Below, one piece after another: positions 1-5,535 of a DNA stretch of 8,488 nucleotides. Source of the DNA: Bacillota bacterium (GTDB lineage: Bacteria > Bacillota > Clostridia > Clostridiales > Clostridiaceae); NCBI GenBank assembly GCA_023424785.1, contig JAFADP010000143.1:1-8488 (forward strand). Reading direction: 5' to 3'. Within the stretch, counting starts at the first letter, position 1; each line of letters starts with the position of its first letter. The position numbers and the translations under genes are program-made. The notes beneath the pieces were generated by a model, which saw only the letters and a list, made by a program, of their open reading frames with translations, was not told where the DNA came from and searched no databases.

Positions 1-13
1 AGGAGGACATGTT

Positions 14-322
14 ATGGATGAGGTTTTAAAAGTAGTTAGAGATAACTTTAAGGGAAAAGATCTTAGTTCTATAAAAGATAAAATAGCTATAGAAATTAAC
101 TTAAAAGAAGACGGAGTATTCTATATAGAAATACTTAATGGAACCGCAACTATTATGCCTTATAACTATAATGATAGAGATGCTTTAGTTACTATTTCAA
201 AAGATAATTTTTTAAAACTTATTGCTGGAAAACTTGATGGCGTATGGGCATTTACTACTAGGAAGCTTAAAATTGATGGAGATATTCAAAAAGTAATAGA
301 ACTTACTAATTTATTTAAATAA
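14..322 (+). CDS. Small SCP2 sterol-carrier-domain protein
   Basis: This 102-residue protein is a single SCP2-like domain, a fold that forms a hydrophobic tunnel and in known members binds sterols, acyl chains or other lipids. An N-terminal amphipathic stretch (residues 1-22) precedes alternating strands (about 23-62). The C-terminal half has the SCP2-like pattern ISKDNFLKLIAGKLDG (61-76), then KLKIDGD (84-90), then a last helix to residue 102. There is no signal peptide or membrane segment, so it should be cytosolic. AGGAGG at 1-6 lies seven bases before the ATG and fixes the start. The window opens at this site, so its promoter and any upstream operon partners are not visible. A hairpin ten bases after the stop ends the transcript. 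The ligand and pathway cannot be told from the sequence. The family call is fairly secure; the physiological role is unknown. Confidence 0.8.
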   Translation: MDEVLKVVRDNFKGKDLSSIKDKIAIEINLKEDGVFYIEILNGTATIMPYNYNDRDALVTISKDNFLKLIAGKLDGVWAFTTRKLKIDGDIQKVIELTNLFK

Positions 323-328
323 TATACT

Positions 329-356
329 AAAAAGGTGTTGCCTTTTGCAACACCTT
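329..356. terminator. Bidirectional hairpin terminator between convergent genes
   Basis: A perfect 10-bp inverted repeat, AAGGTGTTGC at 332-341 and GCAACACCTT at 347-356, has a five-base loop. Read on the minus strand, the stem runs into five T residues (329-333), a good intrinsic terminator for the lipoprotein gene that ends at 396. Read on the plus strand, the tail is only moderately T-rich (CTTAATATT), but the hairpin lies directly behind the SCP2 gene stop and probably serves both convergent genes. Confidence 0.85.
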
Positions 357-395
357 CTTAATATTAATTAATTTTGTATAAATCTCATATTATTC

Positions 396-929
396 CTATT
401 CAACTATTATAGTAAATTCATTTGTGTATATTTCCCCATTTATATCTAATACAAGCTTAACTTCATTATTTAAATCTATTTGGGGAACTTCTGCTAAAAA
501 TGATATTATTTCTTCTTGAGCTTCTCCTAAAGAAAACTCTTTTCCTTCTTTAAAGTTAGATCCATTTTCTTCTTCAATAATAGCAAAGGCTTCATACTCT
601 CTACCATTAACAATAAATTTACCTTTTATTAAATCTTCTATGTATTTTTCTTCTTTACCCAAATTTTTTACATTTAAATCAGCTTTTATATATACATTTT
701 CTTCTACCTTAGGTTCATAAAAATTAGCACTATCAATAGGAGAAGTTGGAGCAACCTTATTACTTGCAGTTGCTCCAATAAATTTAAATTCTAAATAATT
801 CTCTACTGTATTTTGGTTCTTTAGAGAAAATTCTTGTTCATTAATTTTTTCACCATCACTACAACTACATCCAACTAGAAATAAACAAAAATAAATAAGA
901 ACTATGGAAAAAATAGTTTTTCTCTTCAT
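396..929 (-). CDS. Lipoprotein of unknown function, DUF4352-like
   Basis: A 177-residue predicted lipoprotein. Positively charged residues 2-4 (KRK) and a hydrophobic core (6-19) lead into the lipobox LVGC, giving lipidated Cys21; a second cysteine follows at 23. After a short polar linker, residues 45-177 look like one beta-rich domain with a motif of the type VYIKADLNVKNLGKEE (79-94) and a paired C-terminal region (157-177). This resembles the Ig-like extracellular domains grouped as DUF4352 and relatives, but the match is by style only. It would be anchored on the outer face of the membrane. AAGGAGG (939-945) lies nine bases before the ATG. An upstream ATG at 934-936 is out of frame and too close to the ribosome binding site. 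The gene follows the transglutaminase gene by 115 bases on the same strand, with no clear terminator between them, so read-through is possible. Function unknown. Confidence 0.75.
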   Translation of the reverse strand: MKRKTIFSIVLIYFCLFLVGCSCSDGEKINEQEFSLKNQNTVENYLEFKFIGATASNKVAPTSPIDSANFYEPKVEENVYIKADLNVKNLGKEEKYIEDLIKGKFIVNGREYEAFAIIEEENGSNFKEGKEFSLGEAQEEIISFLAEVPQIDLNNEVKLVLDINGEIYTNEFTIIVE

Positions 930-982
930 TATTCATAGCCTCCTTAATTATACTTTATATAACAATTAACTTATTTGATGTT

Positions 983-1012
983 AGTATAACCAGATTATTT
1001 ATGTTATATGAA
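983..1012 (-). promoter_or_regulatory. Possible sigma-A promoter for the lipoprotein gene
   Basis: On the minus strand TTCATA (1007-1012) is separated by 18 bases from TATACT (983-988), about 55 bases before the lipoprotein ATG. The -10 box is good and the -35 box is poor. In such AT-rich DNA this kind of match arises easily by chance, so the call is tentative. Confidence 0.3.
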
Positions 1013-1044
1013 TATTTTATAAACTATACTTTTCTTACATATTT

Positions 1045-2499
1045 CTATTTAACTATAAAACTTAACTCTTTTCTTACAACCTTTCCTGTAGAATCCTTAA
1101 CATCTACATATAGGGTCTTATTTCCTTTTGCACCTGGTGTCCAAATAAATGTATTTAAAGGTGCAAAATCCCTTAATTTATACCATGTTCCCTTGTCATT
1201 ATCTCTTATTAAAAACTTATATTGTAATGCACCATTACCTATGGCATCTGCCTTTAATGTGACTTTTGTTCCACTTACTTGAGGAGATGCTTTATCTGTA
1301 GTAAAACTATTTATTTTTAATTGTGTATCTTTATTTTTAACTACAAAATTCAATTCTTTTCTTACTACATTTCCATTTTTATCTTTAACATCTACATATA
1401 AAGTTTTATTTCCAACACTATTTGCATTCCAAGTAATTTTATTTGAAGTTGAAAAATCTCTAAGCTTGTACCAAGTTCCTTTATCATTATCTCGTATTAA
1501 AAATTTATACTGTAATACACCTTCACCTACTGCGTTAACACTTAAATTAACACTAGTTCCAGCTACTTGTGGTGAAGACTTGTCCGAAGTAAAACTTATT
1601 ATTCCTAAATAAGGTGAAGTTGCCATAGGATACTGTTCATTAAATTCACTTGTATTATATTCTTCATCTCTATTATGATCTTCAAAATCATTAGATGGTT
1701 TTAAAAAGTATTCATAACTTATATAATCATCATTTGAAATATTTTCATCCCAAGTATTATCAAGGTTGTACCATTTATTATTAAGTTTTACTATATTCCA
1801 AGCATGAGCCCCACCATTACCTGTACCTGAAATATATCTTACACCTAATCCTAATTCCCTTAACATTTTATATGTTAATGAAGCAAATCCTTGACAAACT
1901 GTACTTTTATCAACAATAGCATTATAAGCTGAATGATTTGAAAATGTATAATCATAATTTATATTTTTTACAATATAATCATGAACTGCTTTAACCTTAG
2001 TATAATCATCTTTATCATATACATTTAACTCATCTAAAACTCTTTTTACTTCAGAATTAACCTTATATTCTTCATCTTTTGTAGATAAATAATTCATATT
2101 TAAAACAATTGTACACCCTTTAGATGAGCTATAAATATTTCCACTATACCCTAACAAATGAGCTTTTAAATAATCTCCTTCGCTAGAAGTAAAGTCATCA
2201 CTATAACCAGTAGCTAAACTAAATAAATCTTCCACAATATTATTATAATAATTCATACTTATTGAAATACTAATTGTACTTGATCTATTAACCATTTCTT
2301 TACGAAAATACTCACTTGCTTCTTCAAGTGTTTGAAAATAATCTTCATCACTTACATCTGATACTTCTTTTGTACTTACATATATATTTCCTTCTGTAAT
2401 AGTAGCTCCATAAACATTAATATCAGTAGTAATAAATAAAAGTCCACTAATAAATAATACTGCAAATATCATCCCAATACTTTTTTTTAATATTTTCAT
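1045..2499 (-). CDS. Secreted transglutaminase-like protein with two C-terminal Ig-like repeats
   Basis: A 484-residue exported protein. Residues 1-32 form a signal peptide (KILKK, hydrophobic core 8-25, likely cleavage after VYGA). The transglutaminase/protease-like core spans roughly 165-252: Cys202 in VCQGFA, His232 in GAHAWN and Asp247 in YNLDNTWD give the Cys-His-Asp triad. Bacterial members of this superfamily include cross-linking enzymes, peptidases and domains acting near the cell wall; the substrate cannot be deduced. Residues 301-388 and 397-484 are two tandem Ig-like (triple-tyrosine-motif style) repeats about two-thirds identical to each other, probably for surface or polymer binding. 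No LPXTG motif or C-terminal anchor is present. AAGGGGG (2509-2515) lies nine bases before the ATG. The gene sits 86 bases behind the deaminase gene, with a long hairpin ending about ten bases before its ribosome binding site. The weaker piece of the call is the repeat family name. Confidence 0.85.
   Translation of the reverse strand: MKILKKSIGMIFAVLFISGLLFITTDINVYGATITEGNIYVSTKEVSDVSDEDYFQTLEEASEYFRKEMVNRSSTISISISMNYYNNIVEDLFSLATGYSDDFTSSEGDYLKAHLLGYSGNIYSSSKGCTIVLNMNYLSTKDEEYKVNSEVKRVLDELNVYDKDDYTKVKAVHDYIVKNINYDYTFSNHSAYNAIVDKSTVCQGFASLTYKMLRELGLGVRYISGTGNGGAHAWNIVKLNNKWYNLDNTWDENISNDDYISYEYFLKPSNDFEDHNRDEEYNTSEFNEQYPMATSPYLGIISFTSDKSSPQVAGTSVNLSVNAVGEGVLQYKFLIRDNDKGTWYKLRDFSTSNKITWNANSVGNKTLYVDVKDKNGNVVRKELNFVVKNKDTQLKINSFTTDKASPQVSGTKVTLKADAIGNGALQYKFLIRDNDKGTWYKLRDFAPLNTFIWTPGAKGNKTLYVDVKDSTGKVVRKELSFIVK
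1048..1311 (-). repeat. C-terminal copy of a tandem Ig-like coding repeat
   Basis: Encodes residues 397-484 of the transglutaminase-like protein. By hand alignment it matches residues 301-388 at about 60 of 88 positions without gaps, offset by exactly 96 residues (288 bases). Residues 425-445 are identical to 329-349. This indicates internal duplication of an extracellular domain. Confidence 0.85.
1336..1599 (-). repeat. N-terminal copy of the tandem Ig-like coding repeat
   Basis: Encodes residues 301-388. It starts with SFTSDKSSPQV, the counterpart of SFTTDKASPQV in the second copy, and ends with VRKELNFVVK, the counterpart of VRKELSFIVK. Differences cluster in residues 316-328 and 350-362, which are probably exposed loops or strand edges, while the central block is unchanged. 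Confidence 0.85.
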
Positions 2500-2525
2500 T
2501 ATATTAATCCCCCTTAATAAATATT

Positions 2526-2570
2526 ATTATAAAGAGATGGCGTAATTTTTTAATGCCATCTCTTTATAAT
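2526..2570 (-). terminator. Long inverted repeat after the deaminase gene, probable terminator or attenuator
   Basis: A perfect 16-bp inverted repeat (2526-2541 against 2555-2570, core AAAGAGATGGC/GCCATCTCTTT) encloses a 13-base T-rich loop. It begins 16 bases after the deaminase stop on the minus strand. The sequence after the stem on that strand (AATATTTATTAAG) is AT-rich but is not a clean T run, so termination may be incomplete. The end of the hairpin is only about ten bases from the ribosome binding site of the transglutaminase gene. Confidence 0.65.
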
Positions 2571-2585
2571 TAAAATATGTAAAAT

Positions 2586-3065
2586 TTATAGTTTTAATTC
2601 TATACTCTTTTCTCCACAAGTATATTGTCTATATTTAACACCTGTCATATCTAACATCCTCTTAGATGCTTTTACTTCATCTGTATGTGAATACTTATCA
2701 CTTAAATATACTATTTCTTTAATTCCACTTTGAATTATAGCTTTTGTACATTCATTACAAGGGAATAATGTAACATATATAATAGTTCCCTTAAGAGAAC
2801 CGCTGTCATTATTTAATATAGCATTTAATTCTGCATGACATACATATAAATATTTAGTTTCAAGAGGAGCTCCCTCTCTTTCCCAAGGCATATCATCATC
2901 ATTGCATCCAATAGGCATTCCATTATATCCTACAGATAATATTTTATTATCTTCATTTACTATGCATGCTCCTACTTGAGTACTTGTATCTTTACTTCTT
3001 TGAGCAGAAAGTAGTGCAACTCCCATAAAATATTCATCCCATTTAAGATAATCAGTTCTTTTCAT
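2586..3065 (-). CDS. Deoxycytidylate (dCMP) deaminase
   Basis: This 159-residue cytosolic enzyme should convert dCMP to dUMP, feeding dTMP synthesis. The zinc deaminase signature is complete: His77 and the proton-shuttling Glu79 in CHAELNAI, and Cys103 and Cys106 in PCNEC. Around it are TQVGACIVN (29-37), GYNGMPIGCNDD (46-57), ETKYLYV (69-75) and SGIKEIVYLSDKY (113-125). From memory these blocks look closer to the eukaryotic DCTD type than to Bacillus ComEB, so I give no gene symbol. GYNGMP-GC-DD lies in the region linked to dCTP/dTTP allostery in that family; regulation here is inference. AAGGAGG (3071-3077) lies five bases before the ATG. Its promoter must lie in the extremely AT-rich 3078-3158, where a TATAAT is present at 3114-3119 (minus) but no convincing -35. 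A hairpin follows the stop. Substrate specificity for dCMP is likely, not proven. Confidence 0.88.
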   Translation of the reverse strand: MKRTDYLKWDEYFMGVALLSAQRSKDTSTQVGACIVNEDNKILSVGYNGMPIGCNDDDMPWEREGAPLETKYLYVCHAELNAILNNDSGSLKGTIIYVTLFPCNECTKAIIQSGIKEIVYLSDKYSHTDEVKASKRMLDMTGVKYRQYTCGEKSIELKL

Positions 3066-3152
3066 AGCATCCTCCTTAAATTATTTCTTTTTAATATATT
3101 TTACTATATTTTTATTATATTTTGTTTAATATTTTTTATTTCTTTTTTACAC

Positions 3153-3190
3153 AAAAATAGGATACTAACTTGGGGGATAGTTAGCATCCT
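3153..3190 (-). terminator. Intrinsic terminator of the partner-switching operon
   Basis: Arms at 3159-3170 and 3179-3190 form a 12-bp stem with an eight-base loop. On the minus strand the one imperfect pair is a G-U wobble, and the stem runs into ATTTTTGTGT (five Ts at 3153-3157). On the plus strand the same pair is an A-C mismatch and no T tract follows. Orientation is therefore minus, terminating transcripts coming from the phosphatase gene, about 150 bases after its stop codon. Confidence 0.8.
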
Positions 3191-3341
3191 TATATGTGTT
3201 ATGGAGTATAATAATGTGTTTGGAGAAATTATTAAACAATACTTTTTCTTGCGCTCTCAAGCACTGTTTATGTTATATATATATGCACTACATAAGTTTT
3301 TTATTATAGTTTTGTTGAAATTTTCAGTAAATTTTTTATAT
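3191..3341 (-). other. Unusually long 3' untranslated region of the phosphatase gene
   Basis: These 151 bases separate the phosphatase stop from the terminator. On the minus strand they contain only a weak 6-bp inverted repeat (TTATGT/ACATAA) and no convincing ribosome binding site. On the plus strand there are two short open frames, 3214-3309 (31 codons, with GGAG at 3203-3206) and 3201-3371 (56 codons, no ribosome binding site). Neither is convincing as a gene. The region may simply be a trailing untranslated segment or a source of a 3'-derived small RNA. Confidence 0.4.
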
Positions 3342-5066
3342 TTAGTTATTTTTATTCCACTTAAACATTAGCATAGTTATATCATCACTTTGAGGCTCAT
3401 TTTCACAGAACTCATCTACACTTTCTCTTATAGCTGGAATTACCTCTTCTAAATTTCCATCATACTTTTCATTTAAGGTATCTATTAATCTATTAGAACC
3501 ATAAAACTCTCCATTTCTGTTTGTGGCCTCTATTATCCCATCTGTATATACAAAAATCACATCATCCTTGTGTAATTGAATTTCTTGCTTTTGAAATTTA
3601 GCTTTTGGATCTATTGCTAATATGCAGTTAGTTTTTGTCTTTAAGTATGTAAACTCACCATTTTCCTTTCTTATTAAAGGAGGGTTGTGTCCTGCATTAA
3701 CATATGTTAATACTCCACTATTTAAGTCTACAATAGCTAAAAATGCTGTTACAAACATACATGTTTCATTATTATATTCTAGCTTTTTATTTATTTCATT
3801 CATTACATGTAAAATATCTGAATAAACTAAAAAACAATTTTTAATAATATTCTTAGCCCTCATCATAAATAAGGCTGCAGGAACTCCTTTTCCTGATACA
3901 TCTGCAACTATAAAGCATAATTTATAGTCATTTACTAAAAAGAAATCATAAAAATCTCCTCCAACACCTTGTGCTGCACTCATTTTTGCATATATATCAA
4001 AGCTATTCTTATAAGGAAAATCTGGTAACTTTCTTGGTAAAATAGATTTTTGAATTTTGCTAGCAAGATTTAATTCTGCTGCTTCTCTTTCCTTTTCTTT
4101 TGCAATTTCTGAAATGTTTTTATAATAACTTTCTTGCTTATCTATCATATTACAAAATTCTCTTGCAATTTCTTCTATTTCATTTTTACACCTTATTGAA
4201 GAACATATTTCCTTTATTTTGCTCAAATCATTTTTATTACTAACATTAGAGGACATTTTTACAGCATTAAATAAGTTTTGTAGTGGAATTGTAATATTAC
4301 TTTCTATAAAATATAAAAGCAATATTATTATAGCTAAAACAAAGTAAGCAACTATTAATGTAATAACGTAAGTTGAATGGCACACCTCTTCTTCATTAAT
4401 ATTTGTCATACTTAATATAAAGTATGTTACAAATGAAGTGAAAATTGTACAAATACTTCCTAAAACTATAGAAGTCATAGTAACTCTTTCTCTAGTAGAA
4501 AATTTCCTCTTACCCTTTATTACAGAACATATTATAACAATAGGTATTCCAGCTATTATAGGTAAATTAAATGAAGTAAATAAAAGTCTTAAAATAAAAT
4601 TTAAACTTATATATTCACCTAGTACATACCTATATATTAATACTTCCATAAAAACAATTATTAAAGATGTAATAAAAATTATAAAAATATACTTAATAAT
4701 CATTTTTATATTTTCTAAGCTAGGAATACTGCTCTTATTATTATTCCATAAAATATACCATAACTTATATGGTATATAACCATAAAAAAAATGTATAAAT
4801 AAACTTACAATAGCAATACTATATCTTGTATCACCTAAGAATATATCTGCTATAAAATTGCCAACAGAAATAGTAATAGCACCTATAGTTCCAAAGAACA
4901 GCCCCATTATAGGTGTTATTGAATTTAATATTTCTATATCTAATAAAAAAGGTAATACTATTAAAGCTTCCTTATATATAATAGATAAAGTAATACTTAC
5001 TATAATAAGGGCTAAAAAAAACTTTATTTTTCTTTTATCACTGAATATATTAATAAAATAATTCAA
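3342..5066 (-). CDS. Membrane-bound SpoIIE/RsbU-type PP2C serine phosphatase with HAMP domain
   Basis: A 574-residue membrane protein. The N-terminal half holds about seven or eight hydrophobic segments (roughly 14-31, 34-46, 51-78, 82-106, 122-146, 155-181, 197-221, 231-254). A HAMP-like linker follows (about 250-315, with NITIPLQNLFNAV), then a short coiled coil (315-340) and a PP2C-type phosphatase domain (about 340-570). Metal-binding motifs are present: GGDFYDFF (369-376), ADVSGKGVPAALF (388-400), NAGHNPPL (457-464), VYTDGIIEA (506-514) and SDDITML (560-566). Such enzymes dephosphorylate STAS proteins, so the partner here is expected to be the operon's STAS protein. Its start is TTG at 5064-5066, with GAAGGGG eight bases upstream; the first internal Met is residue 54, inside the membrane region. 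It is last in the operon, 28 bases after the kinase gene. Phosphatase function is secure; the signal sensed is unknown. Confidence 0.9.
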   Translation of the reverse strand: MNYFINIFSDKRKIKFFLALIIVSITLSIIYKEALIVLPFLLDIEILNSITPIMGLFFGTIGAITISVGNFIADIFLGDTRYSIAIVSLFIHFFYGYIPYKLWYILWNNNKSSIPSLENIKMIIKYIFIIFITSLIIVFMEVLIYRYVLGEYISLNFILRLLFTSFNLPIIAGIPIVIICSVIKGKRKFSTRERVTMTSIVLGSICTIFTSFVTYFILSMTNINEEEVCHSTYVITLIVAYFVLAIIILLLYFIESNITIPLQNLFNAVKMSSNVSNKNDLSKIKEICSSIRCKNEIEEIAREFCNMIDKQESYYKNISEIAKEKEREAAELNLASKIQKSILPRKLPDFPYKNSFDIYAKMSAAQGVGGDFYDFFLVNDYKLCFIVADVSGKGVPAALFMMRAKNIIKNCFLVYSDILHVMNEINKKLEYNNETCMFVTAFLAIVDLNSGVLTYVNAGHNPPLIRKENGEFTYLKTKTNCILAIDPKAKFQKQEIQLHKDDVIFVYTDGIIEATNRNGEFYGSNRLIDTLNEKYDGNLEEVIPAIRESVDEFCENEPQSDDITMLMFKWNKNN

Positions 5067-5081
5067 CTGTTATACCCCTTC
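5064..5081 (-). promoter_or_regulatory. Ribosome binding site and TTG start of the phosphatase gene
   Basis: On the minus strand GAAGGGG (5075-5081) is followed by eight bases and then TTG (5064-5066), which opens the frame of the phosphatase. No ATG or GTG in a suitable position precedes the first membrane segment. This site therefore decides the start and suggests weaker initiation than for the ATG-started neighbours. Confidence 0.75.
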
Positions 5082-5094
5082 TTAAATTAAAATA

Positions 5095-5505
5095 TTAACA
5101 ACAATACTTTTTTACAGTTAATATATTCATATTATCTACTCTCTCATAATTAATATAATCTGATACTTTTTTTACAATTAATATTCCAAGTCCTCCAACA
5201 TCAATATCCATAATATCTCGTGACAAATCAGGTTCTATATGCTCTTCTACTGGATTAAACTTTATTCCATAATCACATAAACTTAATGTAATACAATTAT
5301 CATTAAACTCATATATTGCAATTATATCTCCTTTTTCTTTTGGATAAGAATAGCTTATAATGTTTATTAATAACTCCTCACAAATCAATCTTATTTCCAT
5401 AGCTTTCTTTTTACTTAACTGTACATCATTTTCAGCATTTTTGAGAACAAAATCAATCATAGAGTTTAAATTTTCAAGAGTAGCTTCTTTTCTTAACCAC
5501 TTCAT
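5095..5505 (-). CDS. RsbW/SpoIIAB-like ATP-binding anti-sigma-type serine kinase
   Basis: A 136-residue cytosolic protein of the GHKL HATPase type found in anti-sigma factors. The N box is EELLINIISYSY (43-54), with Glu44 and Asn48 at the expected ATP-Mg positions. The G1 box is DYGIKFNP (78-85), and the glycine-rich GGLGILIVKKVSD (104-116) closes the ATP lid. Known relatives bind either a target (often a sigma factor) or an unphosphorylated STAS protein, and phosphorylate the latter. The expected substrate is the STAS protein encoded at 7660-7965. AGGGAGGG (5511-5518) lies five bases before the ATG. It follows the debranching-enzyme gene by 30 bases and precedes the phosphatase gene by 28. 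No sigma factor lies next to it, so its target is elsewhere or is not a sigma factor. The protein ends in an unusual Cys-Cys. Confidence 0.88.
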   Translation of the reverse strand: MKWLRKEATLENLNSMIDFVLKNAENDVQLSKKKAMEIRLICEELLINIISYSYPKEKGDIIAIYEFNDNCITLSLCDYGIKFNPVEEHIEPDLSRDIMDIDVGGLGILIVKKVSDYINYERVDNMNILTVKKYCC

Positions 5506-5535
5506 AAAATCCCTCCCTAAAAATAATATACATTA

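Noticed and set aside
934..936. Upstream ATG before the lipoprotein start
   Set aside because: It is out of frame and only two bases from the ribosome binding site; the in-frame ATG at 929 has proper spacing and gives the signal peptide.
1001..1282. Plus-strand open frame of 93 codons
   Set aside because: It lies wholly antisense to the transglutaminase gene end, has no ribosome binding site and no recognisable domain; the opposite strand has a clear, motif-bearing gene.
3250..3282. TTGCGC followed 18 bases later by TTATAT as a plus-strand promoter in the trailing region
   Set aside because: The match is weak, no gene follows it in that direction, and such boxes are frequent in this composition.
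4438..5061. Two plus-strand frames of 113 and 67 codons opposite the phosphatase membrane region
   Set aside because: They are rich in Ile, Leu and Lys because they mirror AT-rich membrane-segment codons; neither has a ribosome binding site.
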